Made by a program: the position numbers and the translations under genes. DNA of 64,000 nucleotides, taken from NCBI GenBank assembly GCA_963738835.1, contig CAVTYH010000001.1:558001-622000 (forward strand), read 5' to 3'. Of this stretch, positions 38,306 to 49,544 are shown piece after piece (positions within the stretch are counted from its first letter, which is position 1; each line of letters opens with the position of its first letter). Origin of the DNA: CAVTYH01 sp963738835 (GTDB lineage: Bacteria > Planctomycetota > Planctomycetia > Pirellulales > JADZDJ01). The notes beneath the pieces are model-generated. The model was not told where the DNA came from. It searched no databases and saw only the letters and a list, made by a program, of their open reading frames with translations.

Positions 38306-38513
38306 CAGACGGGTGGGCAATCCGCAGCACGAATACTTACCGCATAATCGTTATCTTGCCACACCGTTCATGCAGGCGCAAGTGGCTCGCCGATGTAAAG
38401 CCGTAACGGCTACGGATGCCGGGCGGTTTAGAGGTGGTTGTGCTTTCGCGGCGAGAATGCCGACGGATCGCAAGCGTCTCGGTGCGGTGCTTTGACCCGC
38501 ATATTCCGCGCGT

Positions 38514-40184
38514 ATGCAACGGAGTGTCCTCCCAGGCTTTTGGACCTCTTGCTACGAGTGCGCAGTGAGCCGTCAAATTCCTCCGTATCTGAAGTTGCGG
38601 GCCACGGAAACTGTCGACATGGTACGGCCCGATGTGGCCGACCTGTCGTGTCTCGGTGAGCTGTGCCAGGCGTTTGCCGAAGCCACCGGCTGGCCGCTGC
38701 GATACGTTCCGGAGCCCGAAGACGAATCTAGCGAAGACATCGATCTGTTGTGGTCCGCCCCGGTCAACCCGGGCGTTGGAGTTGCTCCCGGACATCTACG
38801 GATCGATTTATCGGGCTCTGCGACGGTGGAAGAGGGCAGTCGATCGGATTGGCATGCGACTGAGCGCATGGCCGGTGCGGTTGCCGAGCTGGTGAACGAG
38901 CTGGTTGCGGCCCGCCAGGCGCTGTGGCAACGTGAAGCGGAGTTGGCAGCCGGAGTTCCGGTGACGCCGCACGCCAACGAAGAAGGGCATTTAGCGGCGC
39001 GCTTGGAAGCCACGTTGCAGGCTGGTGCGCAAGCCATCGAGTGCGATGCGGCCGCTTTGTATTTGCTCGACGAAGCGACCAGCCAGCTGAAGCTGCGCGC
39101 CGCGTGGGGCTTGCCGCTCGATAAGTTCATGGAGTCGGCGCGGCCACTGGCCGAACAGTTGGCCGATTTGGAAGCACTGCTAGGTCATGCTATCGCACTG
39201 GAAAGCCGCGCCGACATGGTGGGCCGGTGGAAATCACCCGAACCGGCGGCGGCGGCGCTGTGCGTGCCGGTTTCTAGTCCGACGGTGCCACTCGGCACAC
39301 TTTGGTTTTTCTGCCAGCGTGAACGACCGTTTACCGACGAGCAGACAAACATGGCCGAAGTGGTGGCGGGCAAAATTGCCTCCGACCTGGATCGCGCCGT
39401 GCTGATCGAACGGCAAACCTCCCAGAAAGACCTGCAAACGCAAATTTCATCCGCCCGCCGTGTTCAGGAGCATCAATTGCCCGTGACGCCGCCTCCCTTG
39501 GCCGGCTGGAACATTTCGGGCTGGGCCGAGCAAGCCGGCTCGCTGGGCGGAGCGTTTTACGATTGGCGGATGGCCGACGAATCTTCTCTGCTGGTGATGC
39601 TTGGCGATGCTTGCGACGACGGCATTGATGCCGCCATTGCCTCATCGGCACTGCGGGCCTCTTTGCGGATCGATGACGATGAAACTTTCGACATCGATCG
39701 GCTGGTGAGCCGCGCGAATCGCATCTTGTGGGAAAACTCGTCCGGCGCATGGTGGGCCGGACTGTGGCTGGGGCAAATTCAGCTTGACGATGGGCGATGC
39801 GATTTCTCGGCCTTTGGCCGACCCAGCGGATTGCTGCTGCGAGGCACATCGGCCCGACGCACAAAAGAGGGCGCAACCGGCTGGGCTTCCCTCATTCGGC
39901 CGACCGAACCTTTGGGGCTGGAGCCCGTCATTAAACCGGCGAAGAAAAAACTTATTCTCTCGCCGGGCGAATCACTGGTCGTTTGCAATCGCGGCGTCAT
40001 GGAAGCGTGCAACGACAAGGGACGGCCGATGGATGAAGCGATCATCGCTAGATCTTTGTTGAACAATTTGCACACGCCGCCCGAGCGGATGATTGAGATT
40101 GTACGCGACCTGCTTAAATCGCAGTCTGGCAGCGGCATACCACACGATCGCAGCATTCTGGTCGTCAAACGGCTGCCTTCGTAG
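38514..40184 (+). CDS. GAF domain / SpoIIE-like PPM phosphatase
   Basis: 556 residues (GTG at 38565 is an alternative start). Residues about 160-320 form a GAF sensor domain (CDAAALYLLDEATSQLKLRA; LCVPVSSPTVPLGTLWFF). A short coiled coil (KDLQTQISSARRVQEHQLP) links to a SpoIIE/RsbU-type PPM domain (about 345-556): GGAFYDWRMADESSLLVMLG, GDACDDGIDAA and the end HDRSILVVKR. The usual GGDFYD is GGAFYD here, and the final Asp pair is reduced to one, so a metal ligand may be missing. The family usually dephosphorylates anti-anti-sigma factors; no such partner is in the window. Confidence 0.75.
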   Translation: MQRSVLPGFWTSCYECAVSRQIPPYLKLRATETVDMVRPDVADLSCLGELCQAFAEATGWPLRYVPEPEDESSEDIDLLWSAPVNPGVGVAPGHLRIDLSGSATVEEGSRSDWHATERMAGAVAELVNELVAARQALWQREAELAAGVPVTPHANEEGHLAARLEATLQAGAQAIECDAAALYLLDEATSQLKLRAAWGLPLDKFMESARPLAEQLADLEALLGHAIALESRADMVGRWKSPEPAAAALCVPVSSPTVPLGTLWFFCQRERPFTDEQTNMAEVVAGKIASDLDRAVLIERQTSQKDLQTQISSARRVQEHQLPVTPPPLAGWNISGWAEQAGSLGGAFYDWRMADESSLLVMLGDACDDGIDAAIASSALRASLRIDDDETFDIDRLVSRANRILWENSSGAWWAGLWLGQIQLDDGRCDFSAFGRPSGLLLRGTSARRTKEGATGWASLIRPTEPLGLEPVIKPAKKKLILSPGESLVVCNRGVMEACNDKGRPMDEAIIARSLLNNLHTPPERMIEIVRDLLKSQSGSGIPHDRSILVVKRLPS

Positions 40185-40312
40185 GTCGAGCTTCAGCCTG
40201 ACCGCATTTCACAATTGGGTCGGCAGCTTCCGGTTCGTCTTACGGCCCGCAGACAACCGGCACCTTGACGCCGGTACCTCAGCGAATAGACTCCATTATT
40301 TGGTTGCTAAGC

Positions 40313-40396
40313 GCGGGAATGGCGGAATTGGCAGACGCGCCAGGTTGAGGGCCTGGTGGTAGCAATACCGTGCAGGTTCAAGTCCTGTTTCCCGCA
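40313..40396 (+). tRNA. tRNA-Leu (anticodon GAG)
   Basis: 84 nt with a long variable arm: acceptor GCGGGAA pairs with TTCCCGC, anticodon arm CCAGG-TTGAGGG-CCTGG, variable stem TGGTAGCAATACCGT, T-arm CAGG-TTCAAGT-CCTG, discriminator A. It ends 12 nt before the carbonic anhydrase start. No CCA is encoded. Confidence 0.94.
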
Positions 40397-40407
40397 TTGA
40401 ACATCGC

Positions 40408-41286
40408 ATGGATCTTATCTACCGCTACGACCCGTATCAGCCTGCCGAAGCCAAAGCGCCGGCCGACGCCGCGGCAGCGATGGAAGAGCTGCGGCGCGGC
40501 AACGATCGGTTTGTAGAAATTGTGAGGCGAATGCAAGCCCGCACGGCCGGGGCGGTATCGGGCGAACCACTGGTGATTCCGGTGAACCCCATTTCCGTCG
40601 GATTGCCACTCGCGCCTGGCTTGGCTCCGGCGCAAGCGCCGTTCGCAGCGGTCGTGGGTTGCTCCGATGCCCGTGCGCCGGTCGAAGCAATTTTCGACTT
40701 GGCATTCAACAGCCTGTTTGTCGTCCGAGTTGCCGGCAATGTATTGGGCACTGAGTGCTTGGGAAGCGTCAATTATGCGGTGCGAAATTTTACAGGTTTG
40801 CGATTGATCGTAGCGCTGGGACATAGCGAGTGCGGAGCCATCACCGCCGCGGTTGATGCCTATTTGCAGCCCGGCGGTTACGTCGACATCGCTTTCACCT
40901 ACGCACTTCGATCGTTGATCGACCGCATTCAATTTTCGGTGCGAGGCGCCGCGAGAGCATTGCACGAGGTTCATGGCGGGGCGGTGACGGCTCGTAAGGG
41001 ATATCGCATCGCGTTGCGCGATCTGGCGGTCTACATTAACGCCGCCGCCACCGCTCATGATTTGAAACGCGAAATGCGAGCAGGTTCTGAATCGGAAATT
41101 GAAGTCGTGCTGGCGGTTTACGATTTGGGCACGGTTCGAGTAAAGGGTTGTCCCGCCGAATTACTGGGCGATGCCAGCGGGTCGACGGAAATGTTCACGC
41201 CCGCGCCTTCAACCGGCGATGAGTTTGCAGCACTGACGCTGAAGTGGGCGAAATCGGCGGAAATTACGGCAGCCCTCGACCGGTGA
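40408..41286 (+). CDS. Beta-class carbonic anhydrase
   Basis: Zinc enzyme interconverting CO2 and bicarbonate, 292 residues, cytoplasmic. Zinc site motifs: VVGCSDARAPVE (Cys, with the Asp-Arg dyad) and LGHSECGAITAAV (His-x2-Cys). The family core FVVRVAGNVLGTECLGSVNY lies between. An extra proline-rich loop (IPVNPISVGLPLAPGL) precedes the first motif, and about 60 C-terminal residues extend beyond the usual 220. The frame is intact. The start lies 12 nt after tRNA-Leu, so the tRNA may be processed from a shared transcript. Confidence 0.88.
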   Translation: MDLIYRYDPYQPAEAKAPADAAAAMEELRRGNDRFVEIVRRMQARTAGAVSGEPLVIPVNPISVGLPLAPGLAPAQAPFAAVVGCSDARAPVEAIFDLAFNSLFVVRVAGNVLGTECLGSVNYAVRNFTGLRLIVALGHSECGAITAAVDAYLQPGGYVDIAFTYALRSLIDRIQFSVRGAARALHEVHGGAVTARKGYRIALRDLAVYINAAATAHDLKREMRAGSESEIEVVLAVYDLGTVRVKGCPAELLGDASGSTEMFTPAPSTGDEFAALTLKWAKSAEITAALDR

Positions 41287-41334
41287 GCATCGCCTCTGCA
41301 ATGTGGCACAGAAGGCGGACCAATTCAGGTGGTC

Positions 41335-43175
41335 TCAATCGAGCCCCAGCAGTAGACGCGAGGCCAGCAGCAGTCGTTCAGTCTCTGACAGTTGAGCCCA
41401 CTCGTCGCGAACTTGTATCAGTTGATCGGGATCGGACGTGAGGATGTTGTCCACCCCGCGCTTGATCATCAAGTTCATCTGGCGGGGATCGTTCACTGTC
41501 CAAACATGAACTTCCAACCCACGCCGCTGGGCTTCGCGCAGCACGGAGTCGGTCAACCAGTCGGCTCGGACGCTAAGCGCATCGAGGTCCAGGCGGCTGA
41601 CATCTCCCAGAGCCTTGGCGATGATGAGCCCTGTTCGCACGCGCGGGTTATGTTGTTTGACCCGCTGGAGCGCGTCGTAATCGAACGACGTGACGATACA
41701 ATCGGACTCAAAATTCTGCTCGCGGATTAGACGTGCCATGTCTTCAGCCAATTGCCCGTCCGGGCCATAAAGCTTGAGTTCGATGTTCAGCTTGATCCGG
41801 CCCCGGCTCAAATCAATGACCTGGGCAAGCGTGGGGACTCGCTCGCTGGCAAACGACGCGTCAAACCAACTGCCGACATCGAGCTTTCGGACCTCATCGT
41901 AAGCCATTTCATCCAGTCTTTGCGGGACGCCGGCCACGCGTTTCAAATCGCTGTCGTGCAGCAGGACGATCACACCATCTCGCGTTAACTGCACATCCAC
42001 CTCGGCAAAATCAGCTCCACTTTCGATGGCCTTGCGAATGGCACTGAGCGTATTCTCCGGTGCGGCACGAGCATGGCCCCGGTGTGCGGTCACTTGCACA
42101 GACGGCTTGGTCGGCAGGTGCCGCGACAATTCTGCCCAGAGAACGAGTGGTGGCAGCAAAACGATCGGAACGGCGAGATACACGAGACGCCGCGTCCACG
42201 GCGAGGTTGACTGTTCGGTTGGTAAGAACGCCGGCAATTCCTCGTTGCCTATGACGCCGAGCTGTTCGCTCCGGATGAGGTATATTCGACGCGTAATGAG
42301 AGCCTGCCCAACTGCTGTGATGAAGGACCAAGCTGCGATCAAACACCCCTGTACAACCAGCAGGAGAACGGTCAAAGCGACCGGGTGCTCTTTGAATTTT
42401 TCGAGAACCGTCGAGGAAAAAAACAGGAAACCAGCTTTTAGTGCCCCGCCGAGCAGCAGGGCGCCGAGAAGCCAGCCGATCAAGAAGAAGCACACGAGCC
42501 AACCCACTCCGCGCACTCGCTCGTGGCTAGCGCAGTGCGGTAAATGCCGATCCTTTTTCAAAGAGGGCAATGGGCAAGGCAAAGGCCCATCGAACATAAA
42601 GCCATATGCCGGTGCTAAGGGCGGCTAGCAGGAGAACAAAACCTATGCCTGCCGCGAGCCAGAAGGCCGGCGGTCGATCTTTCAAATAGAAATAGATGTC
42701 GTGTTGCGACAGGATGACGCTGTATGCCAGAACCGCCAGCAGGACGAACGGAAGCAACGTCAAAGCCAACAGCGCCACTTTGAGTGCGCCTAGTTGGGTG
42801 ACTGCGCAACATCTTGAGGAAGATCGTGCGTGGCGTCTGCTTGATTGTTGGATGCTCGACAGAGTTTGTCAGAGCAACGATTACCATGATGCCGGCTTGC
42901 TCGATGAGCAGCAAAGCCGCCGCGACCGTGCTAAAGATCGCGGCATAGAGCAGGCCGAGTGGCGAGAGGAAAAACTCCAAGATATCGCCATTACTTATCG
43001 CGACGTGCCCTGCCCGAGACAGGATGGCCGATAGGACCACGGCAGCGGCTGGGACAAACAGCCAACCTTCAAGGAGTTTGAACAGGACCTCAAAGATCAC
43101 GAGGGCCCTCCAATCACGACGAAAGTCGTGCCACACGGACTTGGCTAATGCAAAGACGGAGAGCGACTCGTTCAT
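41335..43175 (-). CDS. Glycerophosphodiester phosphodiesterase with membrane domain, two frameshifts
   Basis: About 610 residues. ATG 43175 (MNESLSVFALAKSVW) begins a membrane region with about 6-8 helices (GPDPase_memb type), interrupted near 42790 and 42540 by frame changes, then the GDPD catalytic domain: TAHRGHARAAPENTLSAIRK (first His), DFAEVDVQLTRDGVIVLLHD (E-x-D metal ligands and second His), KLNIELKLYG, and VHVWTVNDP near the end. The enzyme hydrolyses glycerophosphodiesters to glycerol-3-phosphate and alcohol. It overlaps no other gene; 60 bp separate it from the convergent carbonic anhydrase. Confidence 0.83.
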
Positions 43176-43374
43176 GGCAGATCGTGCGCCTAGCAAATCG
43201 TTGATGGTCTCAAAGGAAGCGTGCTTGAGTAATCGGTTCGATAAAACGCATCGGCTCAATTCGTCAACTGATACTCCACGCCCAGTAGGTTCTGAGGCAC
43301 GCGAGATTTGTTGCGACCCGCTGTTCGCTCCTAGCCCAGGTGCTAGCCAATGCTTGTCACCCATTCTGCATCAC

Positions 43375-44633
43375 TTACGCGGCAGGATCACTGTAAGTTT
43401 CCACGGGAACACCGTCGCTTACCAACGATTGACTGAACAAGAGGCCCGCGGTCAGTGCCATAGCGATCAAGAACATCTTGAATGCGAGGTCGACTCCGGC
43501 AGTCGTGTCTTGCGAAAGCAGGGATGACATACTTTGCACACCTACGGAGCCGGGAACCAGCAGCGCGATACCGGGAATGACGACGAGTTCCGGGGTACCG
43601 TGCGGCAAATTTGGCGAATAGACTGCCTGCAACCCCTAACAAGAATGCGGCCAGAAATGGACCTGCCAATCCGGCGATGAGTTCCGTTTCCCAACGTGTA
43701 ACGTAAAAGGCCAGCAGCGAAGCCAGGAAGATTACCGGCAAATCTTGCAGCCTGGCACGGAAGCGGACCGTCGAACCGAGTGCGACGATCGTCAAAGCCA
43801 GAAAGATTTGCCACGTGCCAAAAGGTTGAGAGGGTGACGAGTGCGAAATTCGGGGCAGCAAGTCAGAGATCGAAGTTCCCGCAATCGCTCCACAAGCTAA
43901 TGCCGTGAAGGCAACGCCGACGCCCGCCAGCCTGGCAGCACCTGACTCCAGACGCCCATGCGATAACTCTGTCACTGAATCGAGCAAGCTGATTCCAGGC
44001 AGCAAAATGATGAGCCCAGCAGCCAAGGGAATCCATTCCACAAACGAGCCCAAGTAATGGCCGGCAATGCCAGTGATGAATGCCGCAGCCGTGGCAGCCA
44101 ACAACTCAAATAACCGAGTCGTTACCCGCCAGCGCCGCAGGACTACGGCCAGGACGCCGGCTATCAGTCCAATGATGGTCGCCACGAAAACCTCGGGCAT
44201 TCCGCCGCCAAAGAAGACGGCGAATGCCCCGCCACTGAGCACGTAAGCGGCGATCGTTGGCGAATTGCCCCAGCGGTCTGGAGCGCGCATGATATTGTCG
44301 ATACGCTTCCGCGCTTTGGTCTGGAACAAGTCGGCCGTCGAGAACATCGTTCGTGGTGCGGGCCAACAGCATCATCCGCTCTAAATGCACGCCGGCCGGC
44401 CGTTCGCTTACGACATAAGTCGCCACCGTGTCGCTGTCGAACAACGTTAGCAGCAGGCCCGTCGGCAGCGAAAGCACCTCACATCGCCAGCCGATGCGCT
44501 CGGCAACGGCAACCAGCTTCGCTTCGATAAAGTGCGAAGGAAAACCAACGTGGTGCAATGCCCTGGCCAACGCGATGATTAAGTCGCGCTTGGCCGCGCT
44601 AGCCGGTTTGATGCCCGCGTTGTCTTCACTCAT
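43375..44633 (-). CDS. ThrE-family threonine/serine exporter, two frameshifts
   Basis: About 418 residues with around ten membrane helices. The soluble N-terminal ThrE region (LARALHHVGFPSHFIEAKLV; ERPAGVHLERMMLLARTTND) is in one frame, the main helices (FVATIIGLIAGVLAVVLRRW; PLAAGLIILLPGISLLDSVT) in a second after about 44340, and the end (VIPGIALLVPGSVGVQSMSS) in a third after about 43610. The repeated P-G-[IV]-x-L motifs in both halves are characteristic of ThrE/YjjP exporters. ATG 44633 is preferred. Transport substrate is inferred from family only. Confidence 0.8.
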
Positions 44634-44859
44634 ACGCAATAAAGCTTCGCCGCAGTTTGTATCGAAGCGCGATAGAGACCGACCGCCGTTGAGATCTGAG
44701 TTTTAGCGATCGAGGCCTGCCAGCGGCAATACCACGCAGACGCAACTGATGTCTCAAACAAATCAGAAATTGTTGTCAAAAGTCGCGAATCGATCGGCAA
44801 GCTTGGCCAAGCCGAGTACTGCGAGGACCTCGACGGTCCGTCGGCGGAAGTTGGGTATC

Positions 44860-45608
44860 CTACTTTGACGCCGGGGCTTTAGATGCAGCGGCATTGTTCT
44901 CCGAAGCCGATGGCTGCTCGCCTGTTTTGGTGCCCGCCGGCTTCTCAGGAGGAAAAAGCGCCGCGGTTAAGGCCGGCATGAACTGACGCAAAAAAGGAAC
45001 CGCGGCACTATCGTCAGGACGCCCGGAAGATTCAAGCGGCATTTCGGTAATGGCGTAAATTTTATAGAGTGCCGGGCGCCCGCGAGGAATTTCTGTACGG
45101 TAGGGGCTACCCATTTGCCATCTTCGCTGAAGCTCCAGAAGATCCGCAGGTTATGAGGTCCCTCAATTGATGCATTCCCTTTTCGAAATCGATTGGTTGA
45201 AAAATCTGCAGAAGTACGGCCCGTATCGACAACGTATTTATCTTGCGATTCGGCTTCCTCGAAACCACTCAGCACGTAGCATTGATCGGGCGTATGCACG
45301 GTGATATCGCGCCCGCTGCCGCACACGATGAAAATCTCCACCGACTGCTCGGGCGCCAGCTTATTCCAAAAGTGGCGAGAGTAAACCGCATCGGAACCGG
45401 AGGCCATAATTTGGCGTTGATCGACGGGCGTTTCCTTACTTTCCCAATCGCCAAATGCTGTAGGGATATTCTTGATCCGTTCGGCGAATGCTTTTCGCTG
45501 CGCGGTGACTTCCGTTCCACCAAACCGCCGGGACCAAATGCCTTGCGGAATCGTGGCGATGGCAATCAGGGTCGCGGCGGCAATCGCAGGAAGTAGATAG
45601 CGTTGCAT
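44860..45608 (-). CDS. EpsI-type exosortase-associated protein, one frameshift
   Basis: About 249 residues. An N-terminal membrane anchor (LLPAIAAATLIAIATIPQGI) is followed by EpsI-type sequence: FGDWESKETPVDQRQ, EIFIVCGSGRDITVHTPDQC and YVLSGFEEAE. A shift near 45110 leads to the charged C-terminal tail ending ASENNAAASKAPASK. EpsI proteins accompany exosortases and take part in exopolysaccharide production or sorting; the exact role is not known. It is third in a leftward operon after the exosortase and the BY-kinase genes. Confidence 0.75.
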
Positions 45609-45678
45609 CTGTCAAACTCAAAAGGATTCGGATGAATTGAAACGTGAATCGTTGTTCGCGCTGTCGCCGCGCTCTCTG

Positions 45679-47924
45679 CTACGACGGTAGCGCAAACGCG
45701 GGGCGACGGCTCGTTTCGGTAATGCCGTTTACAACTGCCCCCAGCACGCGAATGCCGACCGATTCCAGTCGTTCACGCGCCTCATAAACCTTATGGAGCT
45801 GGCTCACATCGCGCCTAGCGCTCAGCACAGCGGCATCCATGCAGGCGCCCATCAGCAGCGTATCCGCGTAGTTCAGCACGGGCGCTGCGTCGACGATAAT
45901 AAACTCGAACTGTTCGCGTGCCTTCTGGAAAACGTCGTGCAAATCACTCTTGGCGAGCGCCGCGATCGATTGATAATCGCACTGTCCGGCGGCCACCAGC
46001 ATTAAGCCATCGACTTGCGTGGGTTGAATGGCGGCCTCCAAATCGACTTCGCCACGCAAAATTTCGCACAAGCCAGGTTCCGGCGACGCGCCGAACATGG
46101 CATGAGCCGTGGGAGAGCGAAGATCACCGTCAACCAGAAGCGTGCGCGCGCCCGGAGCGAGCCAGGCTGGCCGCCAAATGTGAAGCCACTGTTGTTTTGC
46201 CTTCACGGTCGCCGGCGCTAGTGACCATAATGACATGCGGAGCATTCTCGCGAGATTGAGATTGCTGCAGCAAAATCGTGCGGATGCTGTCGACCGATTC
46301 AGCGAGGATGCCTTGCAGCGCCGACGAGCCGTTTACTCCTCTGGTGCGCGATAAGACATCCAAATTCGGAACAACGCCCAGAACGCGTAAACCGGTATTC
46401 GTGCTAAGTTCTCCGGTGGTGCTGAGCCGGCGAGCTTGATATTCCATCGCAACCACCGCGCCAGAACCAATCGCTAGGCCAGCAATGCCGGCGAAAATCG
46501 TAAGCACATAGCGAAATACCGGATTGGTGCCCTCCGGCTCGGTCGCCTTTTCGAGCATGGTAACGCGCGGGGGTTGACTCAAATCCAGCCCAATCTTATC
46601 CAACTGCTCTGAAATCTCGGCGCGATGTTTCTCGAGCCCGGTTATTTGAGATCCAAGGTCCTCGATGTCGACGCTACTCTTGCCCACCTTGGTAACCTCC
46701 ACATTCACGGCCTCCAGTTTTGCCTGTTGGTCGTCCAGCTCCTTGATCAGTCGCTCTCGCTTAACCTGCAGTTGTTCAAGAGTTCCTGATTCTTCGCCCC
46801 GCTCAGATCCATTTGATTTGATAAAGGCAATAATCTGCGGCAAAATAATTTCCCGACGCCTTTGAATTTGCTCTTCCACACCGGCGATCGAACTGTGGTA
46901 GCGAATAACTGCGGGATCGCGTTCCCTGAGCTTCGACACGGCTAATTGTGCCGATAGCAGTTGCTCGAAGTAGCTCTGCTGCTTCGTTAAATCGGCAATA
47001 GTATCGTCGCGCGAAACAATCGACTCAACGAGGTGTTGATCGACTTCAGTGCCATGTTCCTGGTCGTGAACCCTGATCGCAATTGTTTGTTCAATTTTCA
47101 TCAGCTCGCCGCGGGTTTCCTTCATGGCCTGGAGAAGGCCGTTGGATTGAGTTTGCAATTGCGCCAAATAAAATTTTACATCGTTTAAGTCCGAAGTTTT
47201 AATCTTGTCCTTGAGATTGGCCAACGCTTTACGCTTGTTGTACATTTCGGTGTCTTTATCTTGCCTTGACTGTTGCAGGACTTCCTGTTGTTTCAACAGC
47301 CCAGCGTGTTCGGCGTCGACGACGTTTTCAATGTAGGCGTCTTGCACGGCATTGACGATTTTCACCAATTGCTTGGCGTCCTTGCCGCGCATTTTGATCA
47401 GTAACACTTCCGACTCCAGCGGCGAAACCACAATCAATTCGTCTTGCAAAAACTGGAGCGGCTCTCGTTCGGCGCAACATGGGCAAATCGGCAATTCCTT
47501 CCTTGCGATATGCTCCTTGCAGCACGGTAGGACTTTTGATTCTGGCCGCTTGAGTCTTACGGTATTGATCGTATTCTGCTGGGTTCCGAATTAATGTTCC
47601 CGGAGGATCGCCCACGCGTAACCAAGCCACGACCTCGTAGTTCTCCGGAGTAACAATCCAGACCAGTGCCGCCACCGGCACTCCCACCAGCAAGCCCGCA
47701 ATCAAAGACAGCAGCCAGCGCCGACGAAACGCGTGCAATAGCTGCGAGAAACTCATTCCCGCAGGGGCCGCATCCACGTAGGGCATCGCACCCCCGGCTG
47801 CCACGTATGGGCTCAGGCCGTTCATTTCATACTCGCGAACCATCAAGCCGCCTCGGTTTGACCGAGGGTCGCCGTTCTCCGATTCGCTATGCAAGGGATC
47901 GATGGGTGTCGTGGATTGGGTCAC
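45679..47924 (-). CDS. Wzz/BY-kinase polysaccharide co-polymerase and tyrosine autokinase, two frameshifts
   Basis: About 748 residues controlling polysaccharide chain length and export. N-terminal Wzz domain: helix WLLSLIAGLLVGVPVAALVW (about 75-95) and VAWLRVGDPPGTLIR. A shift near 47490 continues into a long periplasmic coiled coil (residues about 150-470), a second helix (VLTIFAGIAGLAIGSGAVVA) and the kinase: Walker A TSAGDREGKTTVASHLA, then after a shift near 46150 Walker A' LLVDGDLRSPTAHAMFG and Walker B FIIVDAAPVLNYADTLLMG. The C-terminus ends RRPAFALPS without the Tyr-rich cluster usually phosphorylated in BY-kinases. It is between exosortase and EpsI genes on the same strand. Confidence 0.85.
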
Positions 47925-48050
47925 AGGTAGGCCTCTTGAATTGGCGTTCTTTGGATGCGGTCAGAGCGTCTATACGGGCAAAAATCGGTAACTGAAATCG
48001 TTCTTAATCTCAGCGGCGAAATCATTTCCTGGTTTTCTTGCAATCAACAA

Positions 48051-49012
48051 CTATCGTGCGCGAGTCGAAGCGGGATGATGCGCCGCAGGCATCGAACCAA
48101 AACCGGTCGGTTGCGGAGACGCATTTTCTTCGTCGATAAAAACATGCGAGAGCACTTGCATTTCAACGTACAAGAGCGCCAGGGCTAATGGCATCATGAA
48201 CCAGCCCGCCAGATCGTGAAAAAAGTGCTGGGCGAGTTCCGATTCTTGACCGAGCTGTAAATACAAAATTGCGGTAATCACAATCCGCGTCATGTTGACA
48301 ATCAAGGCAATTGGAATTGCCGTGAGAATGACAATGGCCTTTTCCCACCAAGAACTGTTGATGATCATGGTCATTGCCACGGCCATCGCCAGAAAAATTG
48401 TGGCCATGCGCAGCCCGCTGCACGCATCGGCGACGTTGAGTTGAATTCCATCCCCAATGTTGATGACATTGCCGTCGTTGTAGGCGTCAGGAACTCCCAG
48501 AGTCTGCAAAGTAAAAGTGCTGATCCGGGTAGCGACGCCTTGCAGCGGAACAAAAAGCGATCGCTCGACCGCGGTTGGCAGCGGAATCATGAAGATGAGA
48601 AACGCCAGCGGTGGCCCAGCCCAACGCAAGATCGACCATCCACCGGCCACCACAAATATGCCAACCAACACTGGAATGATCGACAGCATGTCGAACGTGA
48701 CGAATTGATAGTACGTCCCAAATAGCCGAAATGCCAAACCTGCGGCAATCATTCCCACACCCCACCAGCGCTCTGATGGCTCGACGTGTTGGAACGGCTC
48801 CGGCGCATGGCAATCAGCACCGCAGCAAACAGCGGAATCAAAAATCCATGCGAATACTGGGGGGTCATCCACGACTGCACAAGCGAATTGATAGGACCGG
48901 CAATCGTGTTCCAATAGGCCGCCAAAAGCAGTGCGCTCAGCCCGCCAATGATGTACCAAGGGATGACTTGATCAGGTTGTGTCGAAACGCGAGCGGCGTG
49001 GGTCTGTGCCAT
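48051..49012 (-). CDS. Exosortase (EpsH/Xrt family), one frameshift
   Basis: Integral membrane transpeptidase-like protease that cleaves PEP-CTERM signals, about 320 residues with about eight helices. ATG 49012 gives MAQTHAARVSTQPD and the first helices (YSHGFLIPLFAAVLIA). A shift near 48800 leads to the rest. Catalytic residues are present: Cys in NVADACSGLRM, Arg in IVNMTRIVITAIL, His in HFFHDLAGWFMMPLAL. The partner EpsI is encoded two genes downstream and a PEP-CTERM subtilase lies at 5.3 kb. It heads the leftward operon, divergent from the Wza-like gene. Confidence 0.85.
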
Positions 49013-49544
49013 TTTATTGTGGTGCAATGAACTGCGGTGATGCTCGATCAATAGAAGTCGACTAACTACCCGCTGCCCGCGGGAAGAGTGATAGCGTGGC
49101 CAACGATTTGACCAGTAGAACGGCGGATGATTTGGTTGCCAGAAATGCCCCTGGGTCGCCCCCTGTATGGTTCACGATAAATGCCATGCACTCCGTTGTC
49201 AAACAGTTCTCGCGCCTGCTGGCGCGGGCCGAGCCAGCGATCAGATCAAAACCCGTCAATGCTGGTAATGCACGCGCTCATTTCAGCATTTACGTTAAGA
49301 TTTCCACCGCAAGTTTGAGCGGTTTGCCATTGTGCTTAGTTTTGGACCGAAGTCTGTGGGAAAGTTTGCCGATTATTCAAAGGCTGCCGGTGGGCGCGAG
49401 TTTGCGGCGCGGAGGGTTTGTAGGGAGTCGCTGCCAGGATTGAATCGCTACACAGCCCTCATCGCAATCATCAGAACGTTCAACGAGTGAAATTGGATAG
49501 CTTGGGAAGACTGGAGATTAAACTGGTTGGCTTCGGCCCCTAGT
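49013..49544. promoter_or_regulatory. Divergent intergenic region of the polysaccharide locus
   Basis: About 530 bp between the exosortase and Wza-like genes. It contains no convincing coding sequence on either strand. It must hold promoters for both operons, but I could not single out a strong -35/-10 pair or operator. Confidence 0.35.

Noticed and set aside
46130..47494. Reading the BY-kinase locus as three separate genes (Wzz, coiled-coil protein, ATPase)
   Set aside because: The segments are contiguous parts of one known architecture, with Walker A split from Walker A' by a frameshift.
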